Shown here: positions 49,076 through 56,818 of the stretch, one piece after another
Layout of the letters: each line of letters begins with the position of its first letter
How positions within the stretch are numbered: position 1 is the stretch's first letter
Assembly (NCBI GenBank): GCA_916700875.1
Contig: CAKAKS010000291.1
Location: 208,501 to 272,500, forward strand
DNA length: 64,000 nucleotides
Source: Sebastes aleutianus
Taxonomy: Eukaryota > Chordata > Actinopteri > Perciformes > Sebastidae
Direction: 5' to 3'
The notes under the pieces: model-generated
What the model saw: only the letters and a program-made list of their open reading frames with translations
Told to the model about the DNA's origin: nothing
Databases searched by the model: none
Made by a program: the position numbers and the translations under genes

Positions 49076-50611
49076 CGTCTGAGGCTATGACAACATTTAC
49101 ATCATATAATCAAGAGACATTAACTGAGCATCTGCTTTTATTACCTGATATTAGTGACAGCACTAGACCAACAAATTCAAGCTTTAATGATGTGGAATTT
49201 TGCCACAGATGGGTTGAATATTATAAATGATTAGGTGATCAATGGCTACATGTTGATCAGAAATTACAATGTCAGTGTTTTTTAGTTTGTCTTGCTGACT
49301 AACATCAAACCAGAGAGCCACTGAACCATCAAATAAAAGAGAGAGAGAGGAATCCTTAAAAAGTCTCTCCTTTACTACATCTCTACCAATCCATTAATGA
49401 AGTCTACCTGGACCCTGAGGTGCAGACGATGAACAGAAGAGGCTAAATGTGCACTTAAGACAAAAAAAGCTGGCTTCTTGTGTCTCCCGCAGGGAAAAAC
49501 AGCATCAACATTTCAGCTGTTTTTATTTTCTAATCTTTAATGTTTTTATAACTGTTTTAATTATGTCTTACTGTTCTTTTGCACTATGTCGCAATGTTCT
49601 TGAATGTTTATGTAAAGCACTTTGAATTGCCCTGTTGTTGAATTGTGCTATACAAATAAAGCTGCCTTGCCTTGCTTTACCCCCAGAGAAAATAGCATTT
49701 AAATAAAAAAATAAATAAGGGAGTTGCTTTCTATAAATGCAGAGGACATAGTAAGTCACTGCTGACACAGATTTTCATTCTGTTTCATGGACATTTCAAA
49801 GCTCACCTGTGTGAAAAAACATCACATTAGCCTCATAATTATTATGTAATAATCATGGGGACTGAGCATGAGCAGGCAAAAAAAGCACTTAAGAAACATG
49901 TCAAGCAGCTGCATGCTCTTCTAAAACACAGTGGGGGGGGGTTCAAAGTGTGCAAGAAAAACCAAAAAGAAAGAAGAAAGTTATACTTATAGGTGCGTCA
50001 GTTCCACAAAAATGACATTTTTCTGGAGAGAAAATTAACTACTTCAGCTGCATTACTCCCAGAGAAAATAGCATTTAAATAAAAAATAAATAAGGAGTTG
50101 CTCTCTATAAATGCAGAGGACAGTAAGTCAATGCTGACACAGCTTTTCATTCTGTTTCATGGACATTTACATGCTCACCTGTGTGAAAAATACAATTAAC
50201 CTCACAATTATGATGTAATAATCATGGGGGACTGAGCATGAGGATGCAAAAGCACTTTAAGGAACATGTCAATCAGCTGCATGCTCTTCTAAAACACAGT
50301 CATGGTGTGCAAGAAAACCAAAAAGAAAGAAGAAAGTTATACTTATAAGTGCGTCAGTTGCACAAAAATGACATTTTTCTGGAGAGAAAATGAAATACTG
50401 CATGGCCATAATTTCAGGACCTCCTCTGAGGACAGCAACTTACTGTAAAGCAATTAAACTGGTAAACAGGGTCATTTTCTTTAATTGCACCATCATTTAA
50501 CATCACGTTTAAAAAGAACTTATAGACCACATCAACTGTGTATCATTAACACACAAAGGCACGAATAAAACAAAAATAAATTAACCCCTACCGGTTTCTT
50601 CTCAGCAGCAT
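30147..50611 (-). CDS. bcan: brevican core protein, 14 coding exons, secreted form of 1580 aa
   Basis: This is a hyalectan chondroitin-sulfate proteoglycan of brain extracellular matrix: the N-terminal Ig and link modules bind hyaluronan and link protein, and the C-terminal EGF/lectin/sushi block binds tenascins and glycolipids (family knowledge). Coding exons: 50592-50611, 41938-42017, 41453-41812, 41100-41274, 40767-40894, 40328-40621, 39249-40100, 36905-38965, 32791-32898, 32459-32617, 32283-32365, 31901-32045, 31590-31772, 30147-30241. All junctions are GT-AG, all phases agree, and the total of 4743 nt is an exact multiple of three. Approximate residues: signal 1-24, Ig 34-153, link 1 154-255, link 2 255-352, acidic Ser/Thr-rich region 353-1323, EGF 1324-1359, C-type lectin 1360-1488, sushi 1489-1549, tail to 1580. 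A single EGF and linkage to mrpl24 favour brevican over neurocan or versican. Mammalian brevican is about 900 residues; the excess is in exon 8. Confidence 0.93.
30434..30807. mobile_element. TTAA-flanked MITE in bcan intron 13
   Basis: Left TTAAAGAGGATCTATCATG and right CATAATAGGTCCTCTTTAA are terminal inverted repeats with TTAA at both edges. It is 374 bp, non-coding, and similar in design to 27057-27575. The rest of this intron (30808-31589) shows nothing beyond a retroposon-tail-like stretch near 30940-30990. Confidence 0.8.
31590..31772 (-). CDS. bcan: bcan exon 13: sushi (CCP) module
   Basis: 183 bp, phase 1 at both ends as usual for a CCP exon. It encodes [10 protein letters not shown] onward with four cysteines (CGPP, YHC, IRC, VLC), the conserved aromatic and the GRW of a complement-control module. 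The acceptor is CCAACAG and the donor GTAAGA. Confidence 0.93.
31901..32045 (-). CDS. bcan: bcan exon 12: C-type lectin part 3
   Basis: 145 bp. Encodes [23 protein letters not shown] and [14 protein letters not shown], the diagnostic 3' portion of the lectican lectin fold. The QPD and W-S/N-D motifs contribute the calcium site. Adjoining exons fit in phase. Confidence 0.95.
32283..32365 (-). CDS. bcan: bcan exon 11: C-type lectin part 2
   Basis: 83 bp, the length typical for this exon in lecticans. Encodes [19 protein letters not shown] then RWSDGNPL, the WIGL-like core of the lectin domain. Acceptor CAACAG, donor GTGAGG. Confidence 0.95.
32459..32617 (-). CDS. bcan: bcan exon 10: C-type lectin part 1
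   Basis: 159 bp. Encodes [18 protein letters not shown] and [19 protein letters not shown], the first half of a long-form C-type lectin domain. Splice phases are 1 and 1. Confidence 0.95.
32791..32898 (-). CDS. bcan: bcan exon 9: single EGF-like module
   Basis: 108 bp with six cysteines in EGF spacing ([18 protein letters not shown], then QCLC and LCQT). No second EGF exon is present in the 173-bp gap to exon 10 or in the intron upstream as far as I can see. Neurocan and versican normally carry two EGFs, brevican one. Confidence 0.95.
32899..36836. other. bcan intron 8: mostly unannotated, repeat fragments
   Basis: Contains a one-ended TTAA-type MITE starting TTAAAGGGGCAGGTCACC at 33431, and a LINE-tail-like stretch at 35500-35565 (TGTAAAGCACATTGAG with ATATAAATAATATTG). 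A pure A run lies at 35617-35634. No exon is supported. The bases next to exon 8 would be the 3' UTR of the intron-retaining GPI isoform; no canonical polyadenylation signal stood out nearby. Confidence 0.4.
36837..36904 (-). CDS. bcan: bcan GPI-isoform extension (intron 8 retention)
   Basis: If the exon 8 donor (TCAG|GTAATG at 36905/36904) is not used, the frame stays open for 22 more codons to TAA at 36837-36839. The added residues give a small-residue stretch (ASGN) followed by [18 protein letters not shown], a hydrophobic C-terminus with the layout of a GPI-anchor signal. Mammalian brevican has a GPI-anchored form that ends by reading into this same intron and lacks EGF, lectin and sushi modules. 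The resulting product would be 1345 residues. Expression is inference. Confidence 0.75.
36905..38965 (-). CDS. bcan: bcan exon 8: giant acidic repeat-bearing exon
   Basis: 2061 bp, phase 1 to phase 1. It begins [11 protein letters not shown] after the acceptor TTTTCTAG and ends KAS at the donor. Residues about 805-1195 of the protein are roughly 37 copies of a 10-residue unit, typical form [10 protein letters not shown]. The flanks are Ser/Thr-rich with candidate glycosaminoglycan (ASGQE) and O-glycan sites, and the 3' end has a Thr-rich mucin-like block ([13 protein letters not shown]). NIT and NFT sequons occur in the array. This corresponds to the central chondroitin-sulfate region, much expanded relative to mammals. 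Confidence 0.93.
37290..38460 (-). repeat. bcan: 30-bp coding minisatellite in bcan exon 8
   Basis: Tandem 30-bp units (some 33 or 36 bp, all multiples of three) encode (T/A)[13 protein letters not shown] decapeptides, about 37 in number. Some blocks recur at a higher order, for example the run containing EKEVDVFP and then EKEVNVFP. Length changes by whole codons keep the frame open. Several other frames on both strands also stay open across the array, a by-product of the repeat. Confidence 0.95.
39249..40100 (-). CDS. bcan: bcan exon 7: Ser/Thr/Glu-rich region with CS attachment site
   Basis: 852 bp. Encodes a non-globular Ser/Thr/Glu-rich segment (residues 353-636) with many N-X-S/T sequons (NETSS, NSTIS, NTTLL). 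It ends [10 protein letters not shown], whose acidic Ser-Gly context fits a glycosaminoglycan attachment site. It starts after TTTACAG, joining a Gly codon split with link module 2. Confidence 0.9.
40328..40621 (-). CDS. bcan: bcan exon 6: link module 2
   Basis: 294 bp, a whole link (PTR) module: [52 protein letters not shown] and DVYCFKG. All four cysteines are present. It binds hyaluronan together with link module 1. Confidence 0.96.
40767..40894 (-). CDS. bcan: bcan exon 5: link module 1, second part
   Basis: 128 bp. Encodes [17 protein letters not shown] to [11 protein letters not shown], completing link module 1. Acceptor TTGCAG, donor GTATAA. Confidence 0.95.
41100..41274 (-). CDS. bcan: bcan exon 4: link module 1, first part
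   Basis: 175 bp, the usual size for this exon in lecticans and link proteins. Encodes [36 protein letters not shown] and [12 protein letters not shown]. Confidence 0.95.
41453..41812 (-). CDS. bcan: bcan exon 3: Ig V domain
   Basis: 360 bp. Encodes an Ig V-type domain with [35 protein letters not shown] and [13 protein letters not shown], the lectican/HAPLN signature including the disulfide cysteines. One sequon (NYTS) is present. It starts after CTGTCAG with the Asp codon split from exon 2. Confidence 0.95.
41938..42017 (-). CDS. bcan: bcan exon 2: signal-peptide core
   Basis: 80 bp. In the frame that joins both neighbours it reads [19 protein letters not shown], a hydrophobic signal core with likely cleavage after LTLA. 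The ATG seen in this exon is out of frame, so the start codon must come from exon 1. Acceptor CCATAG, donor GTACGT. Confidence 0.85.
42018..42426. other. bcan intron 1, 3' end: no feature seen
   Basis: AT-rich intron sequence with a short (AAT)n near 42047-42064 and no transposon ends. Confidence 0.4.
42427..42969. mobile_element. TTAA-flanked MITE in bcan intron 1
   Basis: Left TTAAAGGTACAGTGTGCAGG and right TTACACACTGTTCCTTTAA are inverted ends with TTAA at both edges. The interior has an inverted GGTAACGT/ACGTTACC-rich segment. It is 543 bp, non-coding, and I recognise it as a very common teleost MITE type. Confidence 0.85.
42970..44478. other. bcan intron 1 segment; retroposon-tail fragment at about 43575-43715
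   Basis: The stretch TGACAGGGACAATGCTCATT with following sequence resembles a fish LINE 3' tail. A GC-richer block at 44010-44150 is repeat-free and could be regulatory. No exon is supported. Confidence 0.35.
44479..44890. mobile_element. hAT-like MITE remnant (GTGGTGG family)
   Basis: The left end CAGTGGTGGAAGAAGTATTA is intact and followed by the family interior (CAAGTAAAAGTCCTGCATT). The right inverted end is degraded. Confidence 0.65.
44891..46394. other. bcan intron 1 segment: no gene; possible regulatory blocks
   Basis: 45250-45480 and 45700-46200 are repeat-free and more GC-balanced than the rest of the intron, with GCAGCTGATGC and TTTTTAATGAG motifs. Open frames on the + strand here lack splice or domain support. 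An intronic enhancer is possible but unproven. Confidence 0.25.
46395..46600. mobile_element. dispersed repeat copy shared with 17441-17528
   Basis: 46458-46550 matches 17441-17528, including TATCTTACGAAAAAGTTATT and ATGTCCAGCAACACATGTCA. No coding capacity. Confidence 0.6.
46719..47188. mobile_element. palindromic MITE with GTTTAG flanks
   Basis: The left end TACGATGGTGTATTGAGGCC and right end ACCTTAATATGCCGTCGTA are imperfect inverted repeats whose complementarity extends inward (AATTTACGAG against CTTGTAAATT, and GAAATTCTGAGATT against AATCTCGGAAATTC). GTTTAG flanks both sides (46713-46718 and 47189-47194), consistent with a target duplication. The family resembles the interior of 26205-26791. 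Confidence 0.7.
47640..48250 (+). pseudogene. degraded LINE reverse-transcriptase fragment
   Basis: On the + strand, 47683-47730 reads [16 protein letters not shown], the FxYADD catalytic signature of a non-LTR reverse transcriptase. The downstream sequence carries traces of the same kind of protein but with stops and frame shifts. It is a dead fragment in bcan intron 1, not a functional gene. Confidence 0.7.
48251..48839. other. bcan intron 1 segment: nothing recognised
   Basis: AT-rich sequence. It may be older LINE-derived material, given its position between the RT relic and the tail at 48840-49077. Confidence 0.3.
48840..49077 (+). mobile_element. non-LTR retrotransposon 3' tail with (ATCT)n
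   Basis: TATCCCTCGGGATCAATAAAG followed by ten or so ATCT units is the microsatellite-tailed 3' end typical of fish LINEs. Together with the RT relic at 47640-48250 in the same orientation, it may be one broken element. Confidence 0.7.
49490..49677 (+). mobile_element. retroposon 3' tail
   Basis: ATGTAAAGCACTTTGAATTG then GTGCTATACAAATAAAGCTG matches the standard tail of a fish LINE/SINE. A diverged relative is at 35500-35565. Confidence 0.6.
49679..50395. repeat. tandem duplication in bcan intron 1
   Basis: About 355 bp (49679-50035) is followed after about 20 bp by a second copy (50056-50395). Both contain CAGAGAAAATAGCATTTAAA, TTTTCATTCTGTTTCATGG and ATGACATTTTTCTGGAGAG. Differences are small indels and substitutions. 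No coding capacity was seen. Confidence 0.9.
50592..50611 (-). CDS. bcan: bcan exon 1 coding part: start codon
   Basis: ATGCTGCTGAGAAGAAACCG ends at donor GTAGGG. It gives MLLRRN plus two bases that complete Arg with exon 2 and put the signal peptide in frame. It was chosen because it is the nearest upstream ATG-donor pair that fits the phase of exon 2. Exon 1 lies 8.6 kb upstream, and cDNA would be needed to confirm the join. Confidence 0.72.
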
Positions 50612-50880
50612 TTCAGCTGATGATGCAGGATGGATGGATGTAAAAAGTCTTCTCTGTCAGCTCCAGTCAGCTTGCTGCAGTGCGACTGTCTCGTCCTGTT
50701 TGTGGGGAAAGAAAAGCGACTCTGGATGCTCTGCAGGCTCTGGATGCTCTGCAGGTATATTATGAAGGAGAGAGGAGTGAGGAGGGGAGTTGTTGGGACT
50801 GCTGCTGTCCGGACGACTCGGAGACTCGGAGAGAAAAGGAGGGAGTTGAGAGAGAAAGTGAAGCCACATGAGATCCTGAA
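50612..50880 (-). promoter_or_regulatory. bcan: bcan 5' UTR and proximal promoter (predicted)
   Basis: Sequence upstream of the ATG is less AT-rich than the intron and contains repeated GCTCTGCAGG-type units (50726-50754, two copies of about 15 bp). No convincing TATA box was found at a set distance, and the transcription start cannot be fixed. Confidence 0.45.
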
Positions 50881-51057
50881 CATGCCCACTTTTTCACCCA
50901 ACAATCGGGATGGAGATGGCGCATGCCTGTCAAAGGGGATTGGGAGGGATGACATCTGAAATAACCGATGTTATAGGCTATGAAATGATGAGAGACGACC
51001 TGAGTGAGTTTCTTTTTTTTTTCCTGCAAATGCATTTGGAGTCAGAGCAGCGGCAAC

Positions 51058-51152
51058 ACAGAGCTGCTGATGCTGCTGCTGCTGCTGCTGCTGCAGGTGA
51101 TATTGCAGCACAGTCACCTATACTGGAGGAGGAGGAGGAGGAGGAGGAGGAG
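51058..51152. repeat. (CTG)n and (GAG)n triplet repeats
   Basis: A CTG/GCT tract at about 51063-51094 and a GGA/GAG tract at 51127-51152, a short way upstream of the predicted bcan promoter. The + strand frame (Leu/Ala then Glu runs) is repeat-derived. Confidence 0.9.
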
Positions 51153-51830
51153 GGAGCTGACAGTTAACACCTCCTCTTCATCAGTTAATTGGTCTTCTTA
51201 GATCACCTTGAGTAACTTTGCATGTATCACCATTGCTGCAACATCCTGCAGAGGATCAGTCAGACCACAGCTGTCAGTTTACATCTTCAATCTGCAGGGT
51301 GTGTTTGACACCAGTATTTCATTTGAGACCCATAAACTACATATGCAGTATGTCACAGTTTAGTAGTCGTTAACTGCAGCTCATCCAGAAATAGCCATAA
51401 AAAGAAAAAAAGTCATAAAGATATTTATTTACCGGCATCAAATTCAAAGTAGCATAAAAATAGAAATGTATTGATACAAATTCTGCACCGATTATCTTTT
51501 AAGCTGCTGTTGTTGACTATAGGTGAGTGATCTAGCAAGCTAAAAATGTGTACTGTATATAAATGCTGTTAAAGAGCAATAAAGCAGGCATTTGTGGTCC
51601 GATCCATGGCGGAGTTAGCCTGCATGGGGGCCCTGAGCAAAAGTAAGCTGTGGGCCCCTTTCACCACACTTCCATGACGCCACCCAATATTTTGTTTGTG
51701 CATTATGCATCCTGTCATCTTCAAGTAAACAAATGTATTTAGTAATGTGCACCATGTAAAAGTTTAGAGTTGTTCAAAATGGCCAAAGTTGAAGGCAGGA
51801 TGAAAAGCCTGGTGTCACAGAGAGGGCGAG
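51153..51830. other. no gene seen upstream of bcan
   Basis: Distal 5' flank of bcan. 51605-51660 (GGCGGAGTTAGCC and GGGGCCCTGAGC) looks like a dispersed-repeat fragment. Nothing else was recognised. Confidence 0.3.
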
Positions 51831-51834
51831 AACA

Positions 51835-52425
51835 TAGACTGTATATAGGAAGTGGACGTAGTCACCATGACGTCACCCATTGGTTTGCAGACTGCCGTTT
51901 TGAAGCCTCGAGTTCAGCATTTTGTCCGTCGCCATCTCGTTTTTTTGCAACCAGAAGTGACATGAGAGGGTGGAGCTAAGTACAACATTTTTAGGTGACC
52001 AAAAAGTTATAATTGGCTTTCATGTACTGAAAACACTGAAAGGGTTCAAGTTCAAAGAGGAAAACACGGACAACTCCCAGACAATGCCGTGGTAGCGACC
52101 TATCAATCACAAGGTAGCCACGCCCTAAAGCATAACATGCTTTATGGTCTATTTGACTCTAAATGGGACCATAATTTACTAAATGAACATCATACAGTAT
52201 TGAAGAAGACTTGAAACTAGCGACTGAGACCATAAACTCATGTTTAAAATGTTTACTGAGGTAATAAATCAAGTGAGAAGTAGGCTCATTTTCTCATAGA
52301 CTTTTATACAATCAGACTTCTTTTTGCAACCAGAGGAGTCGCCCCCTGCTGGCTGTTAGAAAGAATGCAAGTTTAAGGCATTTCCGCATTGGCTTCACTT
52401 TTCAGACCCGGAGGTTGCCCACTGG
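51835..52425. mobile_element. non-autonomous DNA transposon or MITE
   Basis: Starts AGACTGTATATAGGAAGTGG and contains CAACCAGAGGAGTCGCCCCC and GCATTTCCGCATTGGCTTCA. I recognise this kind of sequence as a frequent teleost dispersed element. It has no open frame of a transposase, and the exact ends are uncertain. Confidence 0.5.
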
Positions 52426-53525
52426 GCGAGACACAATTATCGTTCACATGGGGGTAACATTGCACACGTTCAGCCTCTCCAGGAGGGCTTTCACAGTGGT
52501 GCACTCGTTTGTACAAACAAAAAGTGACATAAGTTGTTTGAAGAATGAAAAAAGAGCTTGAGAGAGAAATTCAGATCCTGCCTATAGGCTACTGTTTCAG
52601 CAATCAGAGTGTTCAGACAAGCACTTTGTTTGAAGCATTTGGACACCTTTACCTTTTAAGTTGGGTCTCTGGAGCAGGTGCCCACTCTGAACAGTCAATA
52701 ATCCAGCTTGGTGCTGTCATCAGTGGGGAGAGAGCGGTGAAGCACCGAACAGAATCTCTGTTACTGAGGAAGATTTACAGCCGAGTTGAATCTGTGCCCA
52801 TTATGAGTTACATACAGTACTATATATGTTCGGGGATCGTCTTGGCTGACTACTGTATCTAACCATCTGTTTAAACTATAACGGAGACATGCAGAAGTCA
52901 AACGAGGTCAAGGTAAGTGTGTACCAATGCCCTCTACAGACGGGGTGAATGGTGCTTTGTAGAGGCTGTCCTGTGGCCCGGCAGCAGCGGTCGGTGCTTC
53001 ACACCTGAGGAATCTGACACCCAGATACCAGCAGGACCGTCTGGGAAGGAAATGTCAAAGCTCAGAGGAGCAGACAAAGATCAGAGGTGAGCTTTATGTT
53101 CCAGCTATGACTGACTGTCACAGTGAACCAGACTGAGTCAAGTCCAGTCAGCAGTTATGCTCGCTGTAAGACGTCATTCTCTCTGCTGTCATTTGTCTTC
53201 AACAGCAGGGCGGTATAATGAAAGCGAAGGCCATCCTTAGAGCAGAAACTCCAACCATAGAAAGAGTCAATCCAGGGGAGGCTTTCTTCACAGCTGCTCC
53301 TGACATCTGACCTCTGACCTAACTGTAGAGTGGGACAAAACCAGAGAATAACTTGCTGATGAAGATCTTGTGATAAGATGGAAAGTTGAAAGCTGATATC
53401 AGCAAACTTCATGCACAGCACCCGGGAGGTCACAGCGGGCCGGTGGCCAGCATCAGCGCTGGGTCTAAAGACACAACACAACAACGGCACCACTGCGCTC
53501 TGAAACACATGATTTTCAATGGCTT
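52426..53525. other. no gene supported
   Basis: Contains isolated splice-like motifs (for example AAG|GTAAGT at 52914) and open frames on both strands, but no chain of exons or domain. An unrecognised noncoding transcript is possible. Confidence 0.25.
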
Positions 53526-53850
53526 GCGCCGTGCAACGACAGCTTATCACTGCGTCGAGCAAAGCGCAGCTCAAATTCAGGCGTTGTGGTGAAAACGCCA
53601 GTCCTCCTATTCATTTGTATACGGGTAGTGTGTTTAACCTGCGGTGGTGGGGACAGCAGGCAGCGGCCTGCGATGAAAAGTTGAAACAATAAAATTATGG
53701 AGAGATGCAACCCGACGTCATGCCACCACAACGTCATTAAAATGTCAGCTGCCGTACAGCCGCTTGGTGTTAAATGGCCATAAAGTGACACTCCCACACT
53801 GTCGCCCAACCCTGCGCTAATCGCCGAAACATCTGATTTGGTGTGAACGC
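53526..53850. mobile_element. possible dispersed repeat next to the T-rich array
   Basis: The segment with CAGTCCTCCTATTCATTTG and TATACGGGTAG resembles a known style of fish dispersed repeat. The boundaries are unclear. It abuts the T-rich satellite. Confidence 0.35.
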
Positions 53851-53865
53851 AGACATTGTTTAGAC

Positions 53866-56818
53866 TTTTATCCAACATTTTTCAAACTTTTTTTTCAGAC
53901 ATTTTTCAAAGTCTTTTTTTCCAGCATTTTTCAAACTTCTTTTTTTCAGACTTTTTTTTCCAACATTTTTTCAGACTTTTTTTTCAGAAGTTTTTCAGAC
54001 TTTTTTTTGAGACATTTTTTTTTTTTTTTTACCTTTTTCAGACATTGTTTAGACTTTTGTTTTCCAACATTTTTCAAACTTTTGTTTTTCAAACTTTTTT
54101 TTCAGACATTTTTCAGACATTTTTTTTCAGACATTTTTCAGACTTTTTTTTCAGACATTTTTCAGACTTTTTTTTCAGACATTTTTCAGACTTTTCTTGG
54201 GACATTTTTCCAGACTTTTTTTTTTTTTACCCTTTTCAGACATTGTTCAGACTTTTTTTCTAGCATTTTACAAACTTTTTTGTCAGACTTTTTTTTCCAA
54301 CATTTTTCAGACTTTTTTTTCAGACTTTTTTTCCAGACGTTTTTCAGACTTTTTTTCCAGACGTTTTTCAGACATTTTTTTGAGACATTTTTTTTTTTTT
54401 TTACCTTTTTCAGACATTGTTTAGACTTTTGTTTTCCAACATTTTTCAAACTTTTTTTTCAGGCATTTTTCAAACTTTTTTTTTCAGACATTTTTTCCAG
54501 ACGTTTTTTCAGACTTTTTTTTTTTACATTTTTTTTTTTTTTTTTATCTTTTTCAGACATTGTTTAGACTTTTGTTTTCCAACATTTTTCAGACTTTTAT
54601 TTCAGACTTTTTTCCAACATTTTTCAAACTTTTTTCAGACTTTTTTTGAGACATTTTTTTTTTTTTTTACCTTTTTCAGACATTGTTTAGATTTTTGTTT
54701 TCCAACATTTTTCAAACTTTTTTTTTCAAACTTTTTTTTCAGACATTTTTCAGACATTGTTTTTCAGACATTTTTCCGACTTTTTTTCCAACATTTTTTC
54801 CAACATTTTTCCGACTTTTTTTTCAGACATTGTTCAGACTTTTTTTCTAGCATTTTACAAACTTTTTTGTCAGACTTTTTTTTCCAACATTTTTCAGACT
54901 TTTTTTTCAGACTTTTTTTCCAGACGTTTTTCAGACTTTTTTTCCAGACGTTTTTCAGACTTTTTTTTGAGACATTTTTTTTTTTTTTTACCTTTTTCAG
55001 ACATTGTTTAGACTTTTGTTTTCCAACATTTTTCAAACTTTTTTTTCAGGCATTTTTCAAACTTTTTTTTTCAGACATTTTTTCCAGACGTTTTTCAGAC
55101 TTTTTTTTTTTACATTTTTTTTTTTTTTTTTTTTTTTTTCAGACATTGTTTAGACTTTTGTTTTCCAACATTTTTCAGACTTTTTTTTCAGACTTTTTTT
55201 CCAACATTTTTCAAACTTTTTTTCAGATATTTTTCGGAGTCTTTTTTCCAGCATTTTTCAAACTTCTTTTTTTCAGACTTTTTTTTCCAACATTTTTTCA
55301 GACGTTTTTCAGACTTTTTTTGAGACATTTTTTTTTTTTTTTTACCTTTTTCAGACATTGTTTAGACTTTTGTTTTCCAACATTTTTCAAATTTTTTTTT
55401 TCAAACTTTTTTTTCAGACATTTTTCAGACATTGTTTTTCAGACATTTTTCAGACTTTTTTTCCAACATTTTTTCCAACATTTTTCCGACTTTTTTTTCA
55501 GACATTTTTCCGACTTTTTTTTCCAGCATTTTTCAAACTTTTTTTTCCAACATTTTTCAAACTTTTTTTTCCAACATTTTTCAAACTTTTTTTTTCAGGG
55601 TCTTTTTTTCCAGCATTTTTCAAACCTTTTTTTCAGACATTTTTTCCAGACGTTTTTCAGACTTTTTTTTTTTAATCTTTTTCAGACATTGTTTAGACTT
55701 TTGTTTTCCAACATTTTTCAAAATTTTTTTCCAGCATTTTTCAAACTTCTTTTTAAGACATTTTTCAGACATTTTCTTTTTTTTACCTTTTTCCAACTTT
55801 TTTTTTTTTTTTTTTTATCTTTTTCAGACATTGTTTAGACTTTTTTTTCCAACATTTTTCAAAAAAATTTTTAGACATTTTTCCGACTTTTTTTCCCAAC
55901 ATTTTTCGAACTTTTTTTTCAGACATTTTTCAGACTTTTTTTCCAGCATTTTTCAAACTTCTTTTTTTCAGATATTTCTCAGACTTTTTTTTCCAACATT
56001 TTTCAGACTTTTTTTTCAGACATTTTTTCCAGACGTTTTTCAGACTTTTTTTTTTTTACATTTTTTTTTTTTTTTATCTTTTTCAGACATTGTTTAGACT
56101 TTTGTTTTCCAACATTTTTCAGACTTTTTTTTCAGACATTTTTCAGACTTTTTTTCCAACATTTTTCAAACTTTTTTTTTCAAGGTCTTTTTTTCCAGCA
56201 TTTTTCAAACTTTTTTTTTCAGACATTTTTTCCAGACGTTTTTCAGACTTTTTTTCCAGACGTTTATTTGAGACATTTTTTTTTTTTTTTTTACCTTTTT
56301 CAGACATTGTTTAGACTTTTGTTTTCCAACATTTTTCAAACTTTTTTTTTTCAGACATTTTTCAGACTTTTTTTCAAACATTTTTCAGACTTTTTTTTCA
56401 GACATTTTTTCCAGACGTTTTTCAGACTTTTTTTTTTTTACATTTTTTTTTTTTTTTTTTTACCTTTTTCAGACATTATTTAGACTTTTGTTTTCCAACA
56501 TTTTTCAGACTTTTTTTTCAGACATTTTTCAGACTTTTTTTCCAACATTTTTCAAACTTTTTTTCAGATATTTTTCGGAGTCTTTTTTCCAGCATTTTTC
56601 AAACTTCTTTTTTCAGACTTTTTTTTCCAACATTTTTCAGACTTTTTTTTCAGACTTTCTTTCCAGACGTTTTTCAGACTTTTTTTTTAGACATTTTTTT
56701 TTTTTTTTTTACCTTTTTCAGAAATTGTTTAGACTTTTGTTTTCCAACATTTTTCAAACTTTTTTTTTCAAACCTTTTTTTCAGACATTTTTTTAAAAAA
56801 CTTTTTTCAGACATTGCT
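53866..56818. repeat. 2.95-kb T-rich satellite of (T)n-CAGAC units
   Basis: Well over a hundred short units of T5-T20 followed by CAGAC, CAAAC or CCAAC fill the block. A longer module containing CAGACATTGTTTAGAC TTTT and TTTTCCAACATTTTTC recurs about 13 times at irregular 120-380 bp spacing, showing higher-order duplication. The strand is almost free of G outside CAGAC and CAGACG. Long Phe-rich frames across it (up to 473 codons) are artefacts. Confidence 0.95.

Noticed and set aside
30147..50611. Identification as neurocan
   Set aside because: Only one EGF exon is present, and the neighbour is mrpl24 as for BCAN. The GPI-type read-through tail is also a brevican trait.
52888..52918. Possible first exon: ATG followed by AAG|GTAAGT on the + strand
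   Set aside because: It is a good donor but has no partner acceptor with coding sequence downstream. Downstream lie repeats and the T-rich array.
53856..56796. Long Phe-rich open frames (up to 473 codons) on the + strand and Lys-rich frames on the minus strand
   Set aside because: They are translations of a T-rich satellite, with no start context, splice sites or non-repetitive content.
53866..56818. CRISPR-like array
   Set aside because: Units are irregular, without conserved repeats separated by unique spacers, and the DNA is eukaryotic.
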